Below, piece by piece: positions 34,301 to 46,200 of a stretch of DNA of 64,000 nt. Every line of letters starts with the position of its first letter. The stretch's first letter is position 1. Below the pieces are notes generated by a model that ran no database searches, was not told the origin of the DNA, and saw only the letters and a list, made by a program, of their open reading frames with translations. Made by a program: the position numbers and the translations under genes. The stretch covers positions 620,001 through 684,000 of the forward strand of contig JANTQA010000010.1 of assembly GCA_027625915.1 (NCBI GenBank), written 5' to 3'. This DNA comes from Anaeramoeba flamelloides (Eukaryota > Metamonada > Anaeramoebidae).

Positions 34301-37300
34301 AAACCTAGAACACTTCACAAATAAAATTAGAAAACCTCCGTTAGGTTTTTTTTAATTTTAGAAATTAAAAGAAATTTTCTGAAATTTTCGATTTATTTCA
34401 GAAATTAAAAAAAACCTAGGCACTCTACGGCACTTTTCGTTAGGTTTTCTTGAGTTTTCTGTTTATTTGGAAAATCAAAAGATTCTACAGAAAACCTCAA
34501 GAAAGCTGTCGTTAGTTTTTTTTTTAATTTTTAATAGAATTTAGGAAAAGCTAGGCACTTACCATTAGCTTTTTTTTAATTTGAGAAATAAAAAGAAAAT
34601 TTAAATGATTTTCTATAAATTTCTAAAATTAAAAAAAAAGAACGGCACTTGACTGCACTTTCCTAATTTCTAAATTTTTGTTTCGAAATTCTAATAAAGA
34701 ATCATAATTTTCTTTATCATTAACTAATGATAAGATAAATAATGAATCTTTATTTTTGAATAATATCAAAAATATTATTCTTTAGTTGTTTATTATTTTT
34801 GTTTATCTGAATTAATTCTTTAATCCAAATTGTTCGATTTTTTTTTTTAGAATGGGAAGTCACAAAGTAAATTTTCATTTTATTGCAATTATTAATAAAG
34901 AAAACGAAAAAATGTTTCTTTCAACAATTAGAATAAAATAGAAAAAACTTTTTCCTTAAAAATCTTTTTTCAGGTGATTAGTTTTTATGATAGAATTAAT
35001 TAAATTTAAAGTGTGTTGTTATCTATCATATGAGTTCTAAACCACTCAAATCACTCGGAAATTCTTTTTTTGTTTTCGTAAAAAAGCCGAAATAACTCAT
35101 TAAAAATATATACATGAATTAGTAAAAAAATAAGGCACTCATAACTGTATAAAAGGAACAGAATCCTCCTTTAGTTAAAAAACAATTTTTTTAAGATCAA
35201 GTATTTTCAAATTCCTTCGAAATTTTTCATTAGTTAAATTAATAAAGAGAAGAAAAAAAAAAAGCCGAGTATGATTAAAATTATAGTATTTGTGGATTTT
35301 AGTTCCAAAGAGTTGACCAAATTTTAGATCAAACAGAAAATTTTGGAAAAGTAATTAAAAAAAAACATTCCGAAAAGGATCAAATTTTAATTGTGATCAA
35401 TTGTAAAAAATTCTAATAAATTTTGTTTCAGTCAAAGGCCCAAAAAAAAATTGATAATATCAATTATTTTTTATAATTGAAACTTAGAAGACAAATAAAT
35501 AAGAAATAAGTAGGTAAACAACGCACATCTGGGAATAGTTGATATCAGTAAGAAGTAGATCTAATCAATCAATATATTTTCTTAAAAATTGAAAAACTCA
35601 AATTCTTATAGCCCCATTGAGAAAAACAACGGTGTTCGTTTTGAACTTTTACTGGTATTTGAATAATAAATAGGAAACATTTTTAATTCATTTTCCATGC
35701 TTTTCTTTTAGAAATTAAGCCCCTAAACGAAGTGTGTTGGTATTTGTGGTCACTATTTGAAAAAGGAAATGAAAAAAAAATGTTCATTTTCATATTTAAT
35801 TGAAGATCAAAAGAAAATTCCAATCGAAATGACTATGATTTTTTCCTACAACCATTTTCACTATTTCAATAACATTAGAAAATCACATATTTTTACCAAA
35901 TGACTATATATTTTGTAATAAAAAAAAAATTTTGAAAAAAATCATTTACAAAATCAAACAATTACCTATCAAAAAAAATGTGAAAAAATGTCAAAAAATG
36001 TGAAAAACTAATTTCAATTTTGAAATTTTCAAAATAAATATTTTTCTTTCAATATCTATTAAAACCCTTTAAACAGATGTAATTCACCAATTACAACTAG
36101 TCTCCTTTGACTGGAAAATAGTTTGTATAACGATATTTTTTTTTATTACAATCATTACTTTACCCAAACAAAAAAGTTGAATAAAATAAAATTTAAATAA
36201 TAGCTTTGTTCAACTCATTATCCCAAATATAAAATTTTTTTATTGGCGATCAAATCGTAAACCAAATAAACAAACAAATAAATATTAATATTAATATCTA
36301 AATAAACATAAATAAACAAACATACAAACAAAAAAAAAACATACAAACAAAAAATAAATAAATAAATAACAATAAAATATCAATTAATAGCGTTACGGGT
36401 CCCAATCGTTAATTATAAGATTAAGAAGATATTTATATTTAATTTATTATATTTCGTTAATTAAAAATGGAATTCAGAGAAATTATGGCACTTCTAATTC
36501 AAAAATGGAAACATTAATTACCATGCTGAATGAAAAAAAAACGGAATTTGAAAATAAAATAATCAGAGTCTTAACCAAAAAAACAATTCAAATTACTCAA
36601 AATTTATTTGAGGGGATTGCAAATCGAAATTCTGAAATTTCAATCTTCTTTTTATGGATCCTTATTAGGCTCTTTAATATTGATGACGAAAAAATCTTTT
36701 CAATATTTACACGAGAGGATGTCGATTTTATTGGATGGCTCATCAAATTCTCAAGTTCCAAATTTACCCATGCAAAGAATGCGTCCAAAGTCTTATGGGA
36801 TTTTTTAAATACAAGAATTTATCGATCATTTTTAGCAAAGTCCATCTCGACAAAGCCATTTTTATTTTTAAATCTCTTGATTCAAAAAAATGAAATTTCA
36901 AAAAATGTCAAAACTCTTTTAGAAAAAAATTTTAAAAAAAGTAGTATCCAAAAAACTAGATGGTTTGTTGAACAAAATATGGAATATTTTGAAGATGATC
37001 AAACAGAAAAGGAAAATATTATCCGCAGTGGAACACTGAGTGCGAGGGACACCGAAGGAAAGGAAAAACAAATTTCACTAATTAAAAAAAAAAACATCAT
37101 ATCTAAACCACCATTTATGAGCTTGGCCTCATTAGAGTATTTCACTTGGTTATTTAAGCAACTGATAAAAAATAGATCCTTGATTGATTTAGATAAATCG
37201 ATGTTATTTACAGAGAAGTTTTATAATAAATATATTTCTCTATTGGAATCAAATATCAAGACACCAAATATTAAATTAACCTGCTATGGACAATTTTTTG

Positions 37301-38322
37301 AAGAGTATGTTATATGCCTATTCCAATTGCAATTGATCTCTGCAGCGCAGATACCGAAAAACACATCACCCAAAAAGTATTCCCCATCACGATCAGCGCA
37401 GCCTCATGGGGAATCTCCTAAAAGGAGAAAGAGGACTGGCTCGTTGACTTTAAAATTATTTAAAACGAATAACCCAAATAGCGAAGTGAACAACTCTGGC
37501 CAAAACGAAGGCAGTAAAAAGAGTAAAAAAATATTAAATAAATTAAGAAAATCTTATAAAATAGATATCAAAATAGACTTTGATGATATTTATAAATTAT
37601 TTGATTTCATTAGGCAATCACCAGAATTTGAATATGAATTCAAAACCAAAATTTTAAATTCAATTAGAATCTTTTTGAGAAACCGTTCAATTTTCTTACA
37701 AATCTATAACGATGGCAAAATATTTGATCAAATAAAGCAATTATGTTTCGATAACTCAAATATCACTTTTAATAACGCAGCTTGGAGATTATTTTTTGAA
37801 TGTGTTGAATACCATTCAGAAACGATCCCCTATTTAATCGAAATTGAACAATTGAAAACCTTCTTGACACCACCAAATGATACCATTTTGATCACTAACC
37901 AGCTATTTTATCTATACAAAATCTTTTGGTTGCCGGAAATGGAGCAAAAAAGATCTTTGGAACAACAAAAGCCCTTTAGAAGATATTACGAAAAGGACCC
38001 TTTAAAAAGCATGAGGAAGGATCGAAGAAATATTCTAAATTATTTTATTAAAAAATTGTGCTTTACGAGACTACATACTGTTTTTAGAATGTTTGAAAAG
38101 CAACAAAACAGCCAGGCTTTTATCAGATTAAGTAAACTCTATTATACTATTTTACAAAAAGGCACCTTTAATAAGCTCTACCAGGAATTTAAAAACGTTG
38201 AAGAATATATGATCGGCATCAAATATTTTGAAAAATTGACGCCAAAATTAATCGCATCTCCTATTATTCAATCACCTTCAACTAAAGGTCATAAAAAAAA
38301 GAAAAGTAGATTTATCTTTTAA
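28382..38322 (+). CDS. Large helical-repeat protein, possibly ScaA-like scaffold (eight exons)
   Basis: Exons 28382-28451, 28535-28720, 28982-29223, 29367-29584, 31900-32701, 32837-33121, 33251-33667 and 36478-38322 join in phase (4065 nt, 1354 residues). All introns are GT-AG. Two related motifs, ETYEEFEQASIDW (about residues 126-138) and LTLEEYERALRRW (about 362-374), share T.EE(F/Y)E.A...W. Between them is an acidic then Asn/Glu/Lys-rich tract (about 170-345). From about residue 600 the protein is helical and ARM/HEAT-like. Exon 8 opens RNYGTSNSKMETLITMLNEK, typical of an ARM repeat, and the end has FTRLHTVFRMFEKQ. From memory this recalls amoebozoan Sca1-complex scaffold (ScaA) proteins, which link PP2A and RasGEFs; that is a guess. 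Two long introns (2315 and 2810 bp) carry repeats. The least certain join is exon 7 to 8. If it is wrong there are two genes, the second starting at ATG 36505. A T-rich tract precedes the start. Confidence 0.65.
29940..30920 (+). repeat. Dispersed repeat family C, copy 2, in ScaA-like intron 4
   Basis: Matches 17850-18540 and 59235-59990 in the same order (CTCTAAAAAATCTAT, TTTAGCAACTAATC, CTTTGGAGTCTGAATATTG, ATCATTTTTAATT). Its right end is split by a family B element. A piece like CAATAGAAACATACTTCAAT, then TAGACGCTAATACCT, appears on both sides of that element in diverged form. No coding capacity. Confidence 0.6.
30704..30872. mobile_element. Family B miniature element, copy 2
   Basis: About 169 bp. 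The left arm is CTGGTATTTGTTTAATACATGG then TTTCCACTTCATTTT; the right arm is its diverged inverse, ending GCGAACACCAATAG. It is inserted in a family C repeat within an intron. Confidence 0.55.
30935..31385 (+). repeat. Dispersed repeat family D, copy 1
   Basis: Shares CATTGACTTAAAAGAATGCTGAGTCAAGG, here quoted only as the core GACTTAAAAGA and TGAGTCAAG, and later TTTTTGGTTTTTTTT, TTTGTAATTTG and AAAATTTG.AAT blocks with 58825-59225. In this copy D follows C; in the 6.4-kb element D precedes C. Confidence 0.45.
33930..34860. repeat. Foldback repeat family F, copy 1, in ScaA-like intron 7
   Basis: A patchwork of short palindromes made of GTTAGGTTTTTT, GAGTTTTCTATTTATTTG, GAAAATCAATAGATTTTC and CTAGGCACTCTACGGCAC units on both strands. 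One palindrome at 34191-34256 pairs TTTACTTTAGAAATAAACCG with its inverse. The flanks (GTTTTCCAGAATTTAAAAGA at the left; CCTAATTTCTAAATTTTTGT at the right) recur at 50217-50236 and 50519-50538. Other copies: 38690-38970, 50180-51070, 51240-51690. No coding capacity. Confidence 0.6.
35429..36113. mobile_element. CAGTCAAAGG-ended DNA element (family A), copy 2
   Basis: A 685-bp sister of 22102-22783 in the same orientation, within the last intron of the ScaA-like gene. Ends are CAGTCAAAGGCCC at the left and CCTTTGACTGG at the right. It contains a decayed family B copy (about 35649-35810) at the same relative site as copy 1. Confidence 0.65.
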
Positions 38323-38689
38323 TTTTGATTTTTTAATAGTTTTTTTGTTTTTTTTTTTTTCTTTGAGAAAAAAATGTGAAAATCTTTTTAATAGAAATTT
38401 ATTTTGTTTTTCTTTTATTCCTTTTTTTTACAAGTATAATGACAATTTTATGTTTTTTTACACTTTTTTATTCTACTTTTCAAAATATTTATATCAATAA
38501 AAATATTTTATTTTATATTGTTATTGATTTTATTTAATTTCAAAAAATGGATTCTCAAAGAAAGAAATATTTCAATAGAAGAAAAAGTTTGACTATTTTT
38601 ATGTTTTTTATACCTCTTAAATTTATACAATTTTTTTTTTTGTTTTTTTTTGTTATTAAAAAAGAGCTGCTATTCATCATAATTACCTC

Positions 38690-38970
38690 CGGTTAGTTGT
38701 TAAGTTTTTTTTTTCTTTTTATTTTAAAAATTAAAAAAAAAAACCTAAAACTCTACGACACTTGACTACACTTTTCTTTAGTTTGTTTTTTATAATTTTT
38801 GTTTTGATTAGAAAATCAATAAATTTTCGAAACAAAAACAAAAAGTAAGAAAAAAAACTTTGCACTTTATAGCCCTTGACAGGAACTTTCATTCTATTTT
38901 TTTTTAATTTTTGATATAAACAGAAAATCAATAGATTTTAAAAAGAAAAACAATCAAACCATTGAATTAA
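38690..38970. repeat. Foldback repeat family F, fragment
   Basis: Short units GTTAGTTGTTAAG, CCTAAAACTCTACGACACTT, GACTACACTTTTC and AGAAAATCAATAGATTTT link this stretch to the larger F copies. Diverged and incomplete. Confidence 0.45.
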
Positions 38971-39643
38971 AAATTCTCCAAAATATTTTTTTTCAAACCT
39001 AGTAAATTCAAATTCATACTTGTAAGGAATACTTTTTTAATTTGTATAATTTATAATCATTAATTAATAACACAATCTTAATTATTTCAGTAAGTCATTA
39101 ACAACCCAAAGTCAATAAATAATACAATAATCTTAATTCTATCACAACTTTAGTAATGTTCTTAATGTCAAAAGATCGCTATTTTTTATTATTATTTTAT
39201 AAAATTCTAAATATTCTCAAATAAACAAAATTAAATCAATTCATAATTATCATTCATAAAAAAGAAAATGAAGAAAGATAATCAAAAATATTATTAAAAA
39301 AATTAACAGTTCATTTTTTTTTAATTTGAATATTCGAAAATAAAATACACTAACCCTGAAAAGTCCAATAAATTTAATAAATTGTTGTGAATAAACTCAA
39401 CTATATTTTTCATCTTTAATAGATTCAATGTTTGATTGATTTTTTTTTTGAATTTTTAAAAAGAAGTTGAATTTTCGAATGTTATTTGTATATTTAAAAT
39501 ATGTAGAAATAACGAAAAAAAGAGATTTCCTACAAATTAAAAAAGTCTTATAAATCTTTCTCTTTTTTTTCAAACCAGAATGTCAAGAGAAAAGATCCAA
39601 TTTTTTTTATCAAAAGTAAATTGGAAAACTTTTATAAACTACT

Positions 39644-40212
39644 TTCGAAAAATAAGGGCCCAGTTTTTCAAATGATACTCAGGAAAACTAATTATATGAG
39701 GAACCCTGTAAATAATCATCAATAAACTAGAAGTTGATGGATAATCATCAGAAGATTAAATACTAACAAGGTGTCTTCTTTAAAAATTTTTATACGTTGA
39801 ACAAAATCTATTTCATTTTTTTGTACAAAAAATTTGGCTAAAAAAAATCATCCAAAATTTTACAACATCTGGATATTATCGAATTTTTTTTTCGGTTGTA
39901 AGAGTAATTTGATTGAGAATTAAATTGAAATTTTTCATCATGTAAAAATATTAAATGTAAATCAGTGAAGAAAAATTGGCATCTGAAACTAATCGATTGA
40001 AGAAACTAACAAACAAAAAAAAAATCAAATTGTCATCTGATTGTTTGAAAATTTTTTTTATTTTCAAACAATTTTTTAGTCAAAAGTTTGGTTAGTAAAT
40101 TATGAAGTAGAAAATTTTATTTAAATTACATCATTAATCAACTGCCCAACATCATATTGAAATCCAATGATTCTAGAACGAGATCTCGAAATTTGGGCCC
40201 CTATTTTTCGAA
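39644..40212. mobile_element. GGGCCC-ended inverted-repeat element
   Basis: Inverted ends TTCGAAAAATAAGGGCCCA at the left and the opposite-strand TTCGAAAAATAGGGGCCCA at the right bound about 570 bp. No coding capacity and no other copy seen in the window. The shared GGGCCCA tip may relate it to family A (CAGTCAAAGGGGCCCA). Confidence 0.5.
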
Positions 40213-41161
40213 TTTAGTTTAGTTTTAAAAAGCAGTATTCATTTATCTCAAACGCTGATTAAGGTTTTTTTATCAATTTTAATTGAATTATTGAGTAAAT
40301 AAATACTCTATTGTCTTAATCGAAAAAATAAATATCGTTTACAATATCTTTAATCAAATTTATTTAAAAATTCGATTTTTTTTTTTTTTGAGAAACCTTT
40401 TCCGAATTGAAAACTGATTTTATAAATATAATTTTTCATCGTGGAACTTACAAAATTAAATCTTATATTTATTTATTATTTCAGTTTAGTTTCTTTTCTG
40501 CTATAAACTTTTATCTTTCTAGAAAACGAAAATAAACAAAAGGCTTTAATTGGAAACATTAGTTTATAAGATCAAAATGTGGTATTTTTACAATAGGACT
40601 TACCAAATATTTTATTTCAAAGAAAATTGCCAAAATTAAGTAATTCACGGTGTTTATTACATATTTGAATAAATAAAGTATTTATTTTGTATTTGTAAAG
40701 GTTTCCAATTCCTGAATTTTGAAAAACCATTCTCTTGTGTAAAGTGTGGGGGGCAGTTATTTTGTTTCTTATCTGATCGATATTTAACTTGATTTGAATT
40801 TTTAGAGTTTTTCAATAAGGGAATTTTTGGATTTTTTTTTCCATTTTTCCCCTGGCTGAATCTTCTTTATAATAGGAAGAAGAATTACAAAGGAAAAAGA
40901 TCAAGTGTTTACTTACTAAAACTAAAGACACTGAAACAAAGAAAATATGAGTAACTTAAAAATAAAAACCAAAAAAACAAAGGATAAAAATGACCAAAGG
41001 TTTTATAGAGAATAAGAGCAAAAAAAAATAAGAAGAAATTACAAAAAATTAAACAATGATCCCCAATTGAACATTCACCATCAATTATTAAATTATTAAT
41101 TCAACCAAAAGTCTTCTGACTGTCTGATTTTGGGAGTACTTCATCAAAGATAGTATTAATA

Positions 41162-41403
41162 TTTTTTTTTGGATTTTTTACCAATTTGTTCTGATAAAAC
41201 CCTTTTTAAATTTATTTTTTTTTTCTTTTTCTTTTTTCCTTTTTCCTTTTCAATTTTTTACTTTTAGCATTTAGACTTTACAAAAAAATTGGAATATCTT
41301 GACTTGTACATCGTTAAATCTATGATTTTACGCTTAAATTAATTTTGGTGAAATTAAAATAAAAGGACATCTAGAGTGTAATTTACACTTTATGCATCAA
41401 TAA
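41162..41403 (+). repeat. Dispersed repeat family E, copy 2
   Basis: Same-strand partner of 23104-23345, with the same T-rich start, the TTTTTCCTTTTTCC tract, CTATGATTTTACGCT and the terminal GAGTGTAATTTACACTT. Located 1.8 kb upstream of the SAPS-like start. Confidence 0.6.
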
Positions 41404-41439
41404 ATAAATCAGGTAATTTGTGAACCTGATTTTTTTTTC

Positions 41440-42060
41440 CAAGATTCAAATTTATGAGTATGAATCTAAACCCCAATTCAAAATTTTTAACACACCAAAA
41501 TTCGATTTGTGAAAAAAAAAAACTTATTTAATCAATTCAAGAAGATTTACCAAATTAGAACCATTCACTAATGGAAATGTTAACACTTGTTTATAAATTA
41601 CAATACTCACAAAACAATAAATAAATAATTATTAATACAAATAAATCATGGGTGTGTTAAAAATTTTGGAGAGAGCAAAATAAAAAAATATATTAGTAAA
41701 TTTGTTGAAATTCTATTAGGAATATTGATCGATCAAAGGTTAGACACTACCAACTAATTTTATTTGAGTTCTTCTATTTGGTACAACATGACTTTTACCT
41801 AATATTAATGGTTGAAAAATTTTTTGATCGAACGAAACAAATTAGGTAATTCAAACAATGAAATGAAAACAAAAACTAAAAGATGAAAAAATGATTTTCA
41901 TATTTCAAAAAAATCAAAATTATCTCCAATTTCAATGAAATTGTATTATTGTAATTGTTTGGAACGTTTTAGTTGTGTGGAAAATTTTTAAATTTTAGTT
42001 TATTAAGTTAGAATATATGTAAAAAAAAAAGATTTTTGTTTGGGTTTTCAATGTAATTTT
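41440..42060 (+). repeat. Dispersed repeat family G, copy 1
   Basis: Shares a block order with 54720-55270: AATTAGAACCATT, CTAAT.G, TTACAATACTCACAAAACAA, GTAAATTTGT, AAATTCTATTA, GATCAAA and TTTTATTTG.GTTCTTCTAT. Copy 2 is the interior of an inverted-repeat element, so this may be an end-trimmed copy. Confidence 0.55.
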
Positions 42061-43209
42061 TTTTTTATTTGACTATATTTAGATCTTTTAAAAAATGTAT
42101 TTTTTTTACAAGTTAATTGAGTAAAATACTTGTGTAAATATCACAGTTGTAAAAAATAGTTTTTTTACAATTTATAAAATAAATAAAAAGTTCCATTAAT
42201 TTACCTTAATTTTGGTAATAATAAATATAATATCTAATAATCTTAATAGACTAATAATAATTTTAATCAAAAAATGGTTTAGTGAACACTAATCTTTCAT
42301 TTTTTTTTTAAAAAAATCAAATTTCCAAACAAAGCATTGGTATTCACTCAACGATTTTATATTGAAACTACATTCACGATCGAAAATCAAACGGATTTTT
42401 TGTTTACTTTAACTAAAATTTTGATAATTATATATGACTCTCTATTTATCTCTAAAACCATAAAAACTCTGTTTTTTACAACATTCCATATATTACACTT
42501 GTGAAGGGAAATAAATATTTCAATCAACAACCCAAAAATCAAATTTCAATTGATAACTGACAATTATAATTTTTTTAAATACTTCTCCTCGGATCTATTC
42601 GTATTAGACTTTTCATTTCAGATTTTGGTAAAAAAAAAATAAATTGTAAAAAATAGCTATATTGAAAAACTATTAAAAATTCATAACAAGCCCAAGATCG
42701 ATCAACTAAGGACCAAAATAATAAGCCTACACCCGACACAAGATTAATCCTTTTTCAAATTTCAGTGATTGTAAACCTTAAAAAATTTAAAAAAGAAAAA
42801 AGAAATAAAAATTTTCAAACATCTCTTTAAATTTATCAGTATTGAGACTCTCTTTAATATCAGATCCTTGGTCAAACTAAAATAGAGCACAAAGTGGGTG
42901 AAATAAATAAAGAAAGAAATACAGAGCACAAATAACAATCTATTTTTTGAGATTATTTAATAGTAAAAAGTACAAAAATAAAAACATCATGAAAATTTTC
43001 ACAATATTTCATACAATATGAATATTACTAAAAAAACTCTTAGATCATTCTTTTTCCCCCTAAATACAACTTCTGACTGTTATTTTGTATGAACTTAATC
43101 TAAATGTTCTCAATAAGTGCTCTTTGGGTTTATTTCCATCATGAATATTTGCTTTAAAAAAAGTTTGAATAAAATCATTTTTTAAACTTTTTTTCTTTAA
43201 AAGATAAAC

Positions 43210-46200
43210 ATGGCTACAATAGCTGAAGAACTTAAATTAAAAAACCCCTCTTTTCGAAAACTTTTTAAATGTAAAGATTTTCAGGTAAAGTGTAACATGG
43301 AAAATCGTGATTTGTTTAACTTGTAAGCTTATTATTCTTGATCCTAATGATCTTTTTAACTTAATCAAACTTTCGTTTTCTTCTTCAAAAAAAAAAAAAT
43401 AAATCCTATCCCACAATAGCTTCCAAACAAAGAGTGCAGCTCGACAATTCTTTAATGAACTGCGCAAATGTAATGACTCTCAAGAGTAAGAATTGTTTCT
43501 TTTTTTTTTTTTTTTTTTTTTATTATTCGTATTTTTGTTTTTTCTTTTTTTTTTTTGTATCATGATTTAAAAAATGAACGATTTGTTTTATGTTCTTTGG
43601 TTCCAGGTAAATTGCAAAAATAATCAACATAAAATTGTTCAAACTGATCCAATATCAAAGAGAATAAAAAAAAAATAATTGAAGGAGGTTTTCTGGCTTT
43701 AAAAAAGAAAAAACCATTAATTTTCAATTATTTTTTCTTAATTTCATTTGGTGAATACAAAGCTATTTCTTTAAAATGATAAAACAACCCTAACAAACTT
43801 GTTTTTTTTTTCAAACAAATCAACTTGTGTTGCAATTCTTTGAATTTTCAATGGGAAAATATTTCTCTTCAGTTCGTCTTCTTTTTATTTATTGTTGTTC
43901 TCAAAGATCTTTAAATGAAATTGGCGATCCTCTTTCCTTCATCTTTTTTTTTCAATATTCCATTTCATTGTTTGTTTCGATACAATTTTTGGATACAATG
44001 AACAACTCAAAATGTTGAGAATATTGAGGAATTGAAAAACAGTTCGTGGAAAGAGGAAAATTTTATCCGGCTTAAATTGAAAATTTCAGTCAAAAACTGC
44101 AAAATAAAAAGTTTTTGTTAATTGACAGAAAATAGAGCGATTCAAGACTGATGACTTTTTTAGAGATCTTGTAATGGGTTGATGCTACAGTTTTTTCAAA
44201 AAGGTTAATACAACGATAACTTTATTAATTTTTCTTTTTTTTTATCCGATTTTGAATCAACTTTTGTTGAACACACATCAAAATAGTAAGTGTTTGCTTT
44301 TTAAACAAAAACGATCCTATCATTTTCAAAAAGTGTGACAAAAAAGTTTTCAAAAATATCTCCAAAACAGATCTTCAACCTCAGTATTCCTATTTATTGG
44401 AATATTTTTAAAGTTACCAATCTTGTATTTTGAAAAAAAAATATTTTTTCAAAATATAATTACTTTTAACTCTGATCTACGATCAAAAATTTTTTGTAAT
44501 GGATACATACTTGAATTTTAAAATGTGCTTTTTTGAGTTGAAAATTACTTTTCTGATTTTAATAAAAAATACTATTTAAGACTGGTTCTTGTACTATTTT
44601 TTCACTAAAAATCACAATTATTAAATGGATGGTACATACCCTTGAACCAAAATAATTAGAACATTGATGTAGAAGTGCATTTAATTTTAATTTTATAGAA
44701 TTTGAAACTTAGTTATTATAATTTTTGCAGTTTTATTTTAGTAAAAAAATCTTGCTCTGGTTATCCCCTATTGTATTAGAATCCCTTTTTAGATTGTTGA
44801 AGGGATTTTTTTTGTTGAACTTTATTTTTTTGGAATACATTTATGAACAACTTTAACATTAAATCCTTTTTTTTTTTGTTTTTTTAAATTATTTTGTATT
44901 GATAAAAATAGTACTTTTTGAAAATTATTCATATCAAACTATTAATTTTAAATCAAACAAATATCATTTTTTTCTTAATTTGATATATATTGAAATTTTG
45001 TATGAAAAAAAAATGAAAATTTTCTAGTATTGCCTTTCTACAATTTATATTGTTTGTTACAAAATTATCAAAATTATTTAAGAGTGATCATTAATAAATC
45101 AATGATTTTGTGTTTTGAATTACTATAATAATAATTAAATTTCTAATTTGAAAAACTTCAAAATTAAATAAAAATTTTTTAAAAAAAATATTAAAAAGGA
45201 ATTTATTATTATTTTTTTTTCAATATATAAAAAAAATATACAATAACTTAACTTCTTTAACTTATTTTTGAACTATTTTGACTTTTTATAATAATTAAAA
45301 TATGGATTAAAGATAAATAATAAAATAATTTTATATTAAGTTATCAATATCATTTTAAATCTTTTTAGGTTGAAATTTGATGAAATTTAGGTCAAGATGG
45401 GATTCTAAGATATATATATATATATATAATTATTTTTTATTTATTCTACAAATTGAATTTTTTCTTTCCAAAACAAAACAATTTTTAAATTAAATACTTA
45501 ATCATTAAAAACAGCTTTCTTGTTTGAATGGAATTAAAATAACCAAATACGAAAAAAAAAAATGAAAACAAATAAAACGAATAAAATAATAAAAATTCTT
45601 TTAAACAAACAAAATTTTTTAAATCAAATGTTACGGAAAAAACTGGAATTGATTGAATTATAAAGTGATTCAAAAATTTTTGAATTTAGTCTAAAACTTA
45701 ATAAAAATAGAAATTTCTAAATTTGCAGATACTTTTTTTTTGATTAAAAATAATTCAAAATTTTTATTTTGTTTTATTAATTTTTTTTTTTTAATCATCA
45801 CAAGAGGAATTATTTTTTAAAGAAAAATAAAATAAAAATAATCATTTAAATTTTACTAGAATCGGGATTTTTACAGTTTTATTTTTAAAATCATAATATA
45901 TTAATGATTTTTAAATGTTAATATTAAAAAATCAAATATTTATTTTTAATTATTGTAGAATAGAAAATTATTAATTTAATTTATTTTTTTTTTGAGTTAT
46001 TGATTTATACTTTATTCAGTATTAGTATAAAATTTGTATTTTTTTAGTTTTTTATCTATTTTTATTTTAATATTAATTTAATATCCAAAAAATATCAAAA
46101 GGAATTTTTTTAATATCCTAAATTATTATTTTAAATTCTTTTTTTTTTTTATTAACTTTTTAAAATATTTTTTTCAAATTAATAGTGAAATGTATGACAA

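Larger units (their letters stand above)
38323..43209. other. Gene-poor spacer between ScaA-like and SAPS-like genes
   Basis: About 4.9 kb between two same-strand genes. AATAAA occurs at 38496-38501, about 175 bp after the ScaA-like stop. The spacer holds a foldback fragment (38690-38970), a GGGCCC-ended element (39644-40212), a family E copy (41162-41403) and a family G segment (41440-42060). The remainder shows no gene. The last 1.1 kb before 43210 would contain the SAPS-like promoter. Confidence 0.5.

Noticed and set aside
43607-43678. Exon-like frame VNCKNNQHKIVQTDPISKRI after a CCAG acceptor in SAPS-like intron 2
   Set aside because: Its phase does not fit the preceding donor (CAAGA|GTAAG); the join to 46186 fits in phase and in family order.
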